Source: Apium graveolens (taxonomy: Eukaryota > Streptophyta > Magnoliopsida > Apiales > Apiaceae). Taken from it: a stretch of DNA of 64,000 nucleotides. The stretch lies in contig NC_133653.1 of assembly GCF_009905375.1 (NCBI RefSeq), positions 82,162,911-82,226,910 of the forward strand, in the 5' to 3' direction. This document shows, in pieces, positions 10,699 to 20,152 of this stretch. The position numbers and the translations under genes are program-made. A model generated the notes under the pieces. The model was not told the DNA's origin. It saw only the letters and a program-made list of their open reading frames with translations, and searched no databases. The stretch's first letter is position 1; each line of letters opens with the position of its first letter.

Positions 10699-11313
10699 TG
10701 TTAGATATATTTGATAATGTCATGGCTAATATGTTTTATGTTTAGCTTTCAGATCTTACTTGAACAGGATAAATCAGTACTTAACTGTTGATCAGTACTT
10801 ATACTGGAAGTCAGGACTTAAGGATATCAGTACTTATGTTATCAGGAGATAATCATCAGAAGATAGATATCAGAACTTAAGTGCTGAAGGACAATCAGAT
10901 AAGGACAGTAGCTGATTAAAGGAAAGAAGATCAAGATAAACATAAGAAGAGATATGCATGAAGAAGGAATTCTGTAAAGAATGGAATACTTGGAAGAAAA
11001 GATATCTGATTGATATATTTTAGGAAGCAAAATTATATTCCATATCAATTAGCGATTATCTTGTAACTGTGTAGTATATAAACACAGATATAGGGTTTAC
11101 ACTAAAAGTGTTATCATTTTTAGAGAAGATTATTCATTGTAACCCTAGCAGCTCTCGTGATATTTGTTCATCACTGAGAGGTAACAGTTCCATACTGTAA
11201 CAGAGTTTATTGTTTCAATAAAGTTTGTTTTCTGTTACTTAAGTTCTTAAAGTTCGATTTGAGTGTACTATACACTGTATTCACCCCCTCTACAGTGTGT
11301 GTGTGACCTAATA
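10699..11313 (+). repeat. 5' LTR of element C
   Basis: It starts TGTTAGATATATTTGATAAT. The last bases are ATA where the 3' copy has ACA. The left part is full of ATCAGTACTT and ATCAGAACTT words, the reverse complement of words scattered in the downstream spacer. A TATA box and a leader (GGGTTTACAC, then AACCCTAGCAGCTCTC) fill the right part. Confidence 0.96.
11075..11082 (+). promoter_or_regulatory. LTR promoter TATA box of element C
   Basis: TATATAAA within AGTATATAAACACAG is kept in the 3' LTR (23710-23717) and in the LTR of B (27706-27713). Transcription would start about 30 bases on, near the ACACTAAAAGTG stretch (inference). Confidence 0.75.
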
Positions 11314-11315
11314 AT

Positions 11316-11328
11316 TGGTATCAGAGCC
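11316..11328 (+). other. Primer-binding site of element C, initiator tRNA-Met
   Basis: TGGTATCAGAGCC begins 2 bases after the 5' LTR end. Confidence 0.95.
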
Positions 11329-11369
11329 TATCTGTTAACATACATACAGTTAAAGATCCAAACACAATC

Positions 11370-13640
11370 ATGTCGGACATAGAAACTCCAACTAAGCCTA
11401 CCAAAACTGAGGAATCACCAAAGACACAAATTCAGAGTCGGTATGAGACCATCAGAGTTCCCATACTGAGACCATCTGAATATCCCATATGGAAGGTAAG
11501 GATGACCATGTTCCTGGAAGCAACAGATCCAGAATACCTTGATAGAATCAAGGAAGGCCCTCACAAACCAACCAAGCTCGCTGTTGCAGTTGCAGGTGAA
11601 GTAGCAAAGACCGTACCAAAAGAGAAGAGTGATTGTACTGCTGAAGACATAGCATCAATTGCTAAGGATGCTAAGGTACGACACTTACTGCATAGTGCCA
11701 TTGATAATGTAATGTCAAACAGGGTAATCAACTGCAAGACTGCTAAGGAAATATGGGATGCTCTAGAAACAAGGTGTCAGGGAACTGACACAATTAAGAA
11801 GAACAGGAAGACAATACTCACTCAAGAGTATGAACACTTTGACTCAAAGACTAATGAGTCATTGAATGATTTATATGATAGATTTGTCAAACTTTTGAAT
11901 GATTTGTCATTGGTTGATAAAGAGTATTATCTTGAAGATTCAAACCTTAAGTTCCTATTAGCTCTTCCTGAATGCTGGGATTTGAAGGCAACGACAATAA
12001 GAGACAACTACAATCTTGATGAAATAACTTTTGACGAAATCTATGGAATGCTCAAGACTCATGAGCTGGAGATGGAACAAAGAAGCAAGAGGAAAGGAGG
12101 AAAGTCAAGGACAGTTGCTCTTAAGGCTGAAGAAGAATTCCCCAAAGCAGCTTCCTCAAAGAAAGATAAGGGTAAAGCTCTTTTCATAAAGTCTGATACT
12201 GAGTCATCAAGTTCTGAGAGTGATGATGACTCAGATTCTGAAAGCTTGCATGAGACTGATGCTGATGAGGAGATGATGTAGCTGTGTGCTCTTATGGTGA
12301 AAGGAATCACAAAGATTTCATACAGGAAGTTCAGGAAGGGAAAGAAGTTTTCCAGGAAAGGCATAAGTTCTGATAAGAAGAATTTCAGAAGATCTGAAGG
12401 CAGAGGAGGAAAATCTGACAGAGGAGGTAAAGGGTGACAAAGGCAAGGCTCTTGTCACAAAGCAGAAAAGCTGGACAGACACCTCAGACTCTGAAAGTGA
12501 GGAAAACTATGCATTGATGGCAAATGCTGATAAAGAAAGTGCTAAGAGCAGTTCTGAAGCTGCTGAAACAAAGGTACCTCAGACTACTTATACTTTTCAT
12601 ACTGATGATATTAATGAGTTGAGAAGATATCTTAAAACCATATTTGTTAGTTATAGAGATCAAACTTTAACATGTGAAAGATTAACTTCTGAAAATCTTG
12701 CATTTTAGAAAAGAAATGATTTCTTAGAAAAAGAGTTAGTCATGTTCCATCAAACTCAGAAGGATAGAGATGATGCTTTTTATGTTAGGAATGAAGTGCT
12801 AAAATTAAATGAATCTCTAAAAACTGAGTTAGAAAAGGAAAGAGAGATTATCAGGACTTGGACTAACTCTGGCAAAACAACTCAAAATTTGCTAAGTAGT
12901 GGAAACTGGAAAGAGGGCTTAGGTTATGGAGAAGATAAGAAAGATAAAGGAACTGAAGAAATTAAGTCTGTTGATAAGCAAAAGCCAAAGTTAAAACCTG
13001 TTAAGTTTATAACTGTAAAGTCTGAAAATGAAAAATCAGAAGTTACAAAGAAATTAACTTCTGACAAACTAAAACAGGAAAAGACAGCTGTAGTGAACAT
13101 AGGCTTAATGACAAAGAAGCAGCTTAAGCATAAGCTGAAAGATGTCAAGAATGCAAACAAGGTAAAATCACCTAGGAAAAATAGGAATGGAAAGGAAGGT
13201 GTGAATAAAAGCAATAATTATAAACCTGTTCCTGATGCTTCTAGGAAAACATGTCATAACTGTGGAAGTTCTAACCATCTGGCTTCTTCTTGCAGGAAGA
13301 ATAAGAATATTAACTCCTTACCTTCAAAGTCAGGAGTTAAGAGTCAGTCTGTTAGATACAAACCACAAAATCCTTGTTTTCATTATGGTAGTTTATGGCA
13401 TTCCATTTATACTTGTAAGGAATATCATAGCTTGTACTATGATTGTTATCAAATAAAACCTTCTTTGAAGAAATTTTTCATTGTTCCTTCTAGTGTAAAT
13501 TCTGATTCAAAGTTTGATAGTATAAGTTCTGATAAGAAAATTGTTAACATAAACTCTAATGCTAAATCCGCTGCAAATGTTAATAAACTTAATAAGGCCA
13601 AAGGATCCAAGCAAGTCCGGGTCCTTAAAATTAATAATTA
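11370..13640 (+). pseudogene. Sirevirus-type gag of element C
   Basis: The first 303 codons are open. They hold the N-terminal DUF4219-like segment (PSEYPIWKVRMTMFLEATD) and the UBN2 core (TAKEIWDALETRCQGTDTIK, then FLLALPECWD), followed by an acidic Ser-rich tract. TAG at 12279-12281 is the first break. A one-base shift lies near 12425 and TAG at 12706-12708 follows. The rest is a Lys-rich coiled region and two zinc knuckles: CHNCGSSNHLASSC is intact, while the second (CFHYGSLWHSIYTC) has lost its second Cys to Tyr. TAG at 13639 and TGA at 13648 separate it from protease. Confidence 0.9.
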
Positions 13641-13653
13641 GTGGTCTTTGTGA

Positions 13654-15093
13654 TTGCAGGGCAACAGGAAAAATATTCTAGTTCTGGACAGTGGATGTTC
13701 AGGACATATGACTGGAAATAAGGCCCTGCTATCAGACTTTGTGGAGAAAGCTGGCCCAAGTGTTTCTTATGGAGATGGCAACATTGGAAAAACATTGGGA
13801 TATGGCAATATCAATCTTGGAAATGTAATAATTAAACAAGTAGCTCTAGTCTCAGGACTTAAACACAACCTACTGAGTATAAGTCAAATCTGTGATAGAG
13901 GTTATCATGTTGATTTCTTTGAAGAACACTGTGAAATTATGAGTAAATCTAAAGGCAAAGTTGTTCTGAAAGGATACAGGCGTGGTAAGATTTATAAAGC
14001 TAAGCTTTCAACAAGTACTGATGGTTCTGCAATCTGTCTGATGAGTAGAGCATCAATTGAAGAAAGCTGGAATTAGCATAAGAAACTCTCTAATTTAAAT
14101 TTCAACAATATAAATGAACTGGTCAAGAAAGATCTTGTGAGAGGATTGCCAAACACAGTATTTGCTCCTGATGGTCTTTGTGATTCATGTCAGAAAGCCA
14201 AATAAAGAAAATCTTCATTCAAGAGCAAGACTGAATCATCAATTCTTGAGCCTTATCATCTACTACATGTTGATCTATTTGGTCCAGTAAATGTCATGTC
14301 CATTGCAAAGAAGAAGTATGCGTTGGTCATAGTGGATGAGTTCACCAGATGCACATGGGTGTATTTCTTGCATACAAAAAGTAAAACTGCATCAACCTTG
14401 ATTGATCATATCAAACATCTGGATAAAATGGTCAAAGATTCTGTGAAAGTTTTAAGGAGTGATAATGGCACTTAGTTCAAGAATTTGATAATGGAAGAGT
14501 TCTGCAAAAGCCATGGAATAAAGCAGGAATTTTCTGCTCCTGGAACTCCACAGCAAAATGGAGTTGTTGAAAGGAAGAATAGAACTCTCATTGAAGCTGC
14601 ACGTACAATGCTTGAAGAAGCAAAGCTTCCAACCTATTTCTGGGCTGAAGCTGTGCAGACTGCTTGTTTTACTCAAAATGCAACACTCATTAACAAGCAT
14701 GGAAAAACACCATATGAGATGGTGAAGAAAAAGAAGCCAAATCTGAAATATTTTCATGTATTTGGATGCAAGTGTTTTGTTCTCAAGACTCATCCTGAAC
14801 AGCTATCAAAGTTTGATCTAAAAGCTGATGAAGGAATCTTTGTTGGATATCCACTTTCCACAAAAGCCTTCAGAGTCTATAATTTGAGAACAAAAGTGGT
14901 CATGGAATCTATCAATGTCTCTTTTGATGACAAAAAGATTACTGGTCTTGAAGATTTCATTGACCATGATCAGCTGAGATTTGAAAATGAAGACTCAAAT
15001 TCTGATACAGAAAATCCTGACAGTCTAAGTCCTGATACTGTAAACTCTGATGGATTAAACTCTGATGTTATTAAAACTGTGGAGACTACGTGA
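13654..15093 (+). pseudogene. Copia C protease and integrase with stops
   Basis: Protease has the catalytic Asp in LDSGCSGHMTG. The GAG-pre-integrase zinc region follows (HKKLSNLNF, then LCDSCQKAK); the second His position reads Asn here. The integrase core shows Asp in HVDLFGPV, Asp in RSDNGT and Glu in NGVVERKNRTL, so the catalytic triad is still encoded. Stops interrupt it at 14074 (TAG), 14203 (TAA), 14473 (TAG) and 15091 (TGA), all in one frame, so they look like point mutations and not deletions. The C-terminal tail is rich in Ser-Asp repeats written with the TTCTGAT word. Confidence 0.92.
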
Positions 15094-15108
15094 AAGGAAG
15101 ATGCACCT

Positions 15109-17004
15109 ATGCAGGGGGAGCATACTCAAGATCCTACCACATCTCAAGAAACATCAGAACATGCATCTGGCTCTTCAAGTTCTGATTCGTCAAGTTCTGA
15201 TAAGCCAAGTTCTGATAGTACTGAAAATCTAAATACTGAAGAATCCAACTCAGAGAGCATAGTTTCAGGAGGAGCATCAGAAAATGAAAATGAAAATAGC
15301 ATGGATCATGGGGGAGCATCCAGTTCTAGAAAAAACCTTCCATCTGCAAGGAAGTGGACAAAATCACATACACCTGATTTGATAATTGGAAATCCTAATG
15401 CAGGTGTCAGAACTAAAACAGGTACTTCAAATGAATGTCTTTACAATTCTTTTCTCTCTCAGACTGAGCCAAAGAAAGTGGAAGAAGCTCTTCAAGATGC
15501 TGATTGGGTGCAAGCAATGCAGGAAGAGTTGAATGAATTTGAAGGAAACAAAGTCTGGACCCTAGTGCCAAGACCAAAGAATAGATCTGTTGTTGGTACA
15601 AAGTGGGTATTCAGAAATAAAACTGACAGTGATGGCATAATTACAAGGAATAAGGCAAGACTGGTTGCAAAAGGATATTCTCAACAGGAGGGAATTGATT
15701 ATGATGAAACATTTGCACCAGTTGCTAGGTTAGAAGCCATAAGGATATTCTTGGCTTATGCTGCTCACAAAAAGTTTACTGTCTTTCAAATGGATGTGAA
15801 AAGTGCTTTTCTCAATGGAGAATTAGAGGAGGAGGTATATGTTGAACAACCTCCAGGTTTTGTAGATACCAAACATCCAGATTATGTCTATAGGCTTGAT
15901 AAAGCACTTTATGGACTTAAGCAAGCTCCTAGAGCATGGTATGAGACTTTAGCTCAGTTTCTTCTGGAAAGTGGATTCAACAGAGGGACAATAGACAAAA
16001 CACTGTTCTACCTCAACCATGGAAAGGACTTACTTCTGGTCCAGATTTATGTTGATGATATCATTTTTGGATCTACAAATGACAAACTTTGCAAAAAGTT
16101 TGCCAAACTAATACAGTCAAGATATCAGATGAGTATGATGGGGGAACTTAGCTATTTTCTGGGCCTTCAAGTCAAGCAGAATGAGGAAGGCACTTTTATT
16201 TGTCAAACCAAGTACACCAGAAACTTGCTGAAGAAATTTGGAATGCAAGATTGTTTCAGTGCATCCACTCCAATGGTCACTGCGACAAAACTGGATAAGG
16301 ATACCGGTAAATCAGTAGATATTACTGACTACAGAGGTATGATTGGCTCTCTACTCTATCTAACTGCTAGTAGACCTGATATCATGTATGCTACCTGTCT
16401 TTGTGCAAGATTTCAAGCAGATCCAAGAGAACCTCACTTAACAGCTGTAAAAAGAATCTTTAAGTATCTTAAAGGAACAGCTGCTCTGGGATTATGGTAT
16501 CCTAGAGAATTAGATTTTAAACTAATAGGTTACTCAGATGCAGATTTTGTAGGTTGCAAAATTGACAGGAAAAGCACAAGTGGAAGCTGCCAATTTCTTG
16601 GAGGCAGATTGGTTTCTTGGTACAGCAAGAAACAAAAGTCAATTTCCACATCAACTGCAGAAACAGAGTATATTGCTGCAGGAAGTTGTTGTGCACAGAT
16701 TCTTTGGATGAAGAATCAGTTACTGGATTATGGGTTAACATATTTCAAAATCCCTATTTACTGTGATAATCAAAGTGCTATTGCTATGACAGGTAATTCA
16801 GTTCAACACTCTATGACAAAGCACATCAGCATCAGGTACCACTTCATCAGGGAACATGTGGATGAAGGTACAGTGGAATTGCATTTTGTTCCCACAGATC
16901 AACAACTAGCAGATATCTTCACAAAACCACTGTGTGAAGCTACTTTTACAAGATTGGTAAATGAACTTGGAATGGTTTCAGGTTCTTTCTCTAAATCTGC
17001 TTAG
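15109..17004 (+). CDS. Copia C reverse transcriptase and RNase H, open frame
   Basis: This 631-codon frame is open but separated from integrase by TGA 15091. Residues 1-80 are a Ser/Asp/Glu-rich linker. RT spans about residues 120-370: [46 protein letters not shown] and the catalytic [10 protein letters not shown] (about 16050). RNase H follows with [18 protein letters not shown], then [16 protein letters not shown], then [10 protein letters not shown] and [13 protein letters not shown]. The C-terminus is typical for copia (LADIFTKPL, then LVNELGM). Length and motif order match a complete RT-RNase H module. The fragments of B (10025-10698, 23949-24420) are close relatives. Confidence 0.93.
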   Translation: MQGEHTQDPTTSQETSEHASGSSSSDSSSSDKPSSDSTENLNTEESNSESIVSGGASENENENSMDHGGASSSRKNLPSARKWTKSHTPDLIIGNPNAGVRTKTGTSNECLYNSFLSQTEPKKVEEALQDADWVQAMQEELNEFEGNKVWTLVPRPKNRSVVGTKWVFRNKTDSDGIITRNKARLVAKGYSQQEGIDYDETFAPVARLEAIRIFLAYAAHKKFTVFQMDVKSAFLNGELEEEVYVEQPPGFVDTKHPDYVYRLDKALYGLKQAPRAWYETLAQFLLESGFNRGTIDKTLFYLNHGKDLLLVQIYVDDIIFGSTNDKLCKKFAKLIQSRYQMSMMGELSYFLGLQVKQNEEGTFICQTKYTRNLLKKFGMQDCFSASTPMVTATKLDKDTGKSVDITDYRGMIGSLLYLTASRPDIMYATCLCARFQADPREPHLTAVKRIFKYLKGTAALGLWYPRELDFKLIGYSDADFVGCKIDRKSTSGSCQFLGGRLVSWYSKKQKSISTSTAETEYIAAGSCCAQILWMKNQLLDYGLTYFKIPIYCDNQSAIAMTGNSVQHSMTKHISIRYHFIREHVDEGTVELHFVPTDQQLADIFTKPLCEATFTRLVNELGMVSGSFSKSA

Positions 17005-18355
17005 TCTTGTTCTGTGTTATCAGACTTTATGCTCAGTATTTACAGAATTAATCTCATTGTGTATTCTGTGCTTAATTGATAAATGTCTTTAAGTACTGAC
17101 TGTTGTCTGATATATGTTTCTAAACTCTGATAAGTGATATGTCTGTTCAAGTACCTATTCAATCCTATGAGGATAACTGTGCTAGATACTGACCTAGTAG
17201 TCTTCAATAAATAAATGATTCCATGTAAGAAGTAATTATTTCAGTGGAAACCCTATGACACTAGCAAATTCTGATAATTGAGCTTAGTTAAGTTTACTTT
17301 GTATATCTTATTACTAAGTCACAAATTAGAATAATGCTACTTATCTGTTAAGTTCTGATACTAGTAAAACTGCTGTATGTACTAAGTGCTGATAAACCTC
17401 ACTTATCAAAAGAAAAAAAGCAAAAAGATCAAAGAATAAAATCAGGTACTCCTTTGAGGTCTAGAGTAAAAATGTGGAAGGGACGACCCAAGTGCATTGC
17501 TAGTATTAAGTAGATATGCATTAGAAAAGCAAAATATTTTCTTGGTGACTTTTCACACTCTATGATTACTGGAGAAATACTCCGATAATAACATAAATTC
17601 TGATAAACAGTCGTGATTCACTTACACTGAGAAGCCACTGTAAAATAGAATTTCAAAAGATGCATAAAATTAGCACAAAATAGTTGAGGTGGACTCAAGC
17701 ATGAACTCATTCATCAGTAGGTTTCAGGACAATGACAGCTCTTTAGCAAAATTTTAGTTATGCCTTATTTCTAAGATGTACTGAAGTGAATCAGACTTTA
17801 CTCTTTGTCGGTTATTTAGCTTAATGCACACACTAATCACTCCATCTGAATGATGAAAATTTCTGTGGTGGTCTATGTTATTTTAGATAAACAGTCATTG
17901 TGTCATTAATGCACAAATTCTGAGGACAAGTTCTAGTTACACGTTCTGATGATTAAGTTCTGAAGTCTATAACTCAGAACTTGTATGAGGATTTACTAAG
18001 ATGGGCATTCCTTTTTCGAGTTAAGAAATTATGTTCTGATGACTGTTAAGTTCTGGTATAGGTCTAAGTTCTGATTTCTCAGTCTAATCCTTTACTTGGC
18101 TTATCTGTGAATAAAATTTGATAACGGTCTCAGTTCGAACTAGAATATGTTGAAGTGGAAGATTAATAGTCACTATGATTAGGATTAATGGTATTCGTAC
18201 TTGAACAGTCCACTGTTTCTTGTTTATTGTGCGTTTTAAACCATGATTCCTCCTTCCAATGAATGTTATTCTTTTTCAAAGTCTAGGGAGACGAGGTAGA
18301 ATTAATTCTACCTGTCAGCATTCAATTTCTTTGCGTCTCCTGACATTCTCGTGCC
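17005..18355 (+). other. Spacer behind pol in element C, motif-rich and conserved with B
   Basis: No ORF of note. The word TTCTGAT recurs at least six times. About 17288-17800 aligns by eye with 24704-25215 of element B at high identity, including TATCTTATTACTAAGTCACA, ATCAGGTACTCCTTTGAG, TATGCATTAGAAAAGCAAA and CACTGAGAAGCCACTGT. This suggests cis-acting sequence between pol and the env-position gene. Confidence 0.7.
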
Positions 18356-18363
18356 TATATAAG
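18356..18363 (+). promoter_or_regulatory. TATA box before the 91-codon ORF
   Basis: TATATAAG lies 75 bases before the ORF start and is followed by a pyrimidine-rich leader. Spacing and context look like an ordinary plant core promoter. Confidence 0.5.
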
Positions 18364-18438
18364 TAGCCACTTCACATCAGTCTTTCCATCAAATTCTTCT
18401 CACACACTTATCTTCATACTTCTTCTTTCAAAAACACA

Positions 18439-18714
18439 ATGGTCAGATATAACATGTTTTTGAACTACCAAAACTTCAATATGGAGCTAAGCTGTGCCGA
18501 GTGGCAGCAGGAATGGCATGTCACAGCCATTCCTGAGGAGATATGGGACTCTGTCCCACATGAGGTACTGACACACCTTCTGTTCTTCTATATGGACTAC
18601 CATCGCCATCTGGAGCGATTGGAGGAGGAAAGGCTGGAAGCTCTCCGCCAGCAAGAGCGAATCATCAGACTCGCCATTCTGTTTGTCGAGAGTAGGAAGA
18701 AGAAGATGACTTAA
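18439..18714 (+). CDS. 91-residue ORF of unknown function inside element C
   Basis: The ORF starts in a good context (CACAATGGTC) and is intact. It encodes a Trp/Tyr-rich N-terminal half (ELSCAEWQQEWHVTAIPEEI, then HEVLTHLLFFYMDYHRHLER) and a charged helix (LEEERLEALRQQERIIRLAI) ending in a Lys run. I do not recognise a family. It sits in a block of about 960 bp (about 18123-19087) bounded by two GATAACGGT copies. That block is missing from element B, where sequence matching its two sides is joined. The TATA box upstream and AATGAAAG/AATAAA-like A-rich words downstream (18825-18880) make the block look like a small transcription unit. Whether it is captured host sequence or an old element gene is unknown. 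Confidence 0.5.
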   Translation: MVRYNMFLNYQNFNMELSCAEWQQEWHVTAIPEEIWDSVPHEVLTHLLFFYMDYHRHLERLEEERLEALRQQERIIRLAILFVESRKKKMT

Positions 18715-19245
18715 TCTCGTCTTCTTCCTATTTTTCTTCATCATCAGCTTTGTCAGGCTTCTTAGCTAGGACTAAGGCTGTTGATATTAGATTTAGAAGC
18801 TTAGGGAAAATCTTGTATAAGTATTGATGTAATTTCCATTTCATAAATGTATTGTCTTGATATATTAATGAAAGTTGTTTTTACTTCAAGATTTTGTCTC
18901 TGAGTTATTTTATCTTGTGTTGATAAATCCTGATTGATATTCTGATGACCATATAACTTTTGTTTTATATTAAGTTCTGATTCATTTTCAGCACTTACTT
19001 ATCTAATTTATCTTGGTCATTTTCATGTGATGTATTTTCAGAATATCAATGATGCAGTGAAAAATAATTCAATCAGTGATAACGGTTTAAATTTTGAATT
19101 AAAACTATTTTTCTTGAAAAATGGAACGGTTTTTCCTTGAAACTAGGCAAATGGGTAAGTAATGATTCCTGTTTTCTCGAGCCCAGTAACTGTCCGTTAT
19201 TACTGCATGTCTGACAGGTGTCCAACGGTAACATTTTTGTTCAGA
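18715..19245 (+). other. Region between the 91-residue ORF and the env-position gene
   Basis: AT-rich sequence with no ORF. It contains the second GATAACGGT copy near 19079 and, from there on, sequence related to the B leader (AACGGT words, GACAGGTGT similar to CCAGGTGT in B). Confidence 0.5.
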
Positions 19246-19254
19246 GTATAAGTA
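19246..19254 (+). promoter_or_regulatory. TATA-like box before the env-position gene of C
   Basis: GTATAAGTA within CAGAGTATAAGTACAACAGAG lies 155 bases before the ATG. Element B has GTATAAATA at the matching place (25748-25756). Confidence 0.45.
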
Positions 19255-19268
19255 CAACAGAGAGAAGA

Positions 19269-19359
19269 TTTTTTTTAATCTTTTATTTTCTTCATATTTT
19301 ATCTCTCTCCTTACTTTTACTCTCTTTCTCTTTATTTCTCACGTTGGTTTTTCATACAG
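19269..19359 (+). promoter_or_regulatory. Polypyrimidine tract and AG, possible splice acceptor (element C)
   Basis: Ninety bases dominated by T and C end in TTTTTCATACAG, 49 bases before the ATG at 19409. Element B has the same layout (25785-25866, ending TTTCTTACAG, 55 bases before its ATG). It fits a 3' splice site for a subgenomic env-type message, or a pyrimidine-rich leader behind the TATA-like box. Confidence 0.45.
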
Positions 19360-19408
19360 ACATTATCTCAAACACCTAACAGGCATACTTGAATCTCATT
19401 TTTTTTTC

Positions 19409-20152
19409 ATGGCACCAAAGTATTTAATCATTGATGGAGCTAAGTTTGTCCCCAACAACTATGCTGCAGTTCTTGATCACACTGAAGCTCCATCTGAATT
19501 GCACTTTGTGCAAGATCTTCTTGCACATAGTGAGGTTGGGTATGCATTAACACAGCCTGAATTCTTTTCAAGCCAACAAGTTCTGAGGTTTTGGAGGACT
19601 GGACTTTTTGATGATGGTGGTCAACGTGGAACTCCCAATATTATCTTCCAAGTGGGTGATTCATCCTTTGTAGTCACTCCTGGTACAGTACGCAGGGCTT
19701 TACATCTTCCAGAAGATTGTACTTTCTCAATTCCAGAAGATTGTACTTTCTCAATTCCAGAAGATAATTGCTGAATTGGGATATGAAAAGAGTCTGACGA
19801 AACTTGGACAGTTGAAACGGGCTAATATCAGAAGAGAATGGAGTTTCTTCTTTGATTGCATCACCAAAGCTTTTGGGAACAAATGTTCAAATTTCGATGC
19901 TATCCCAATTCTGAGTCAGCACATAGGGTATGCTATTATTCATCAAACTCATTTTGATTTTGCAACTGGAATAATTAGTTTTATTGGGGATAGGATGACA
20001 GAGGATCGAGATGTTGTTTATTTTGCTAGATTCTGTCAACTTATTTACACTTACTGTACTGATGAACCTTATTTAGTCAGCACTCAAACCCCACCTTTTA
20101 AGGTTACAAAATGATACTTTAATGACCTGGTAAATGCTGATACTAAAAAAAA
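19409..20152 (+). pseudogene. Env-position protein of element C, N-terminal domain
   Basis: The start MAPKYLIIDGAKFVPNNYAA matches that of element B (MAPKDLIYDGAKF). Conserved blocks are EAPSELHFVQDLLAHSEVGY, FWRTGLFDDGG, VTPGTVRRALHLPE, then RREWSFFFDC, NKCSNFDAIPILSQHIGY and a hydrophobic stretch. Element F keeps weak versions of the last blocks. The frame is disturbed by a tandem 24 bp duplication (EDCTFSIP twice) before TGA 19772, a shift, TGA at 20112, and a further shift at a run of eight A near 20145. I see no signal peptide and no convincing membrane anchor, so 'envelope' refers to gene position only. A relation to the PF20167-type plant transposon proteins is possible but untested. 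Confidence 0.7.

Noticed and set aside
10842..11048. 68-codon minus-strand ORF in the C 5' LTR, identical in the 3' LTR (23477-23683)
   Set aside because: Identity is due to LTR duplication. It is antisense to the LTR and low complexity.
12924..13214. 96-codon minus-strand ORF inside copia gag
   Set aside because: Shadow of the Lys-rich gag segment (antisense of AAG/AAA codons gives Phe/Leu).
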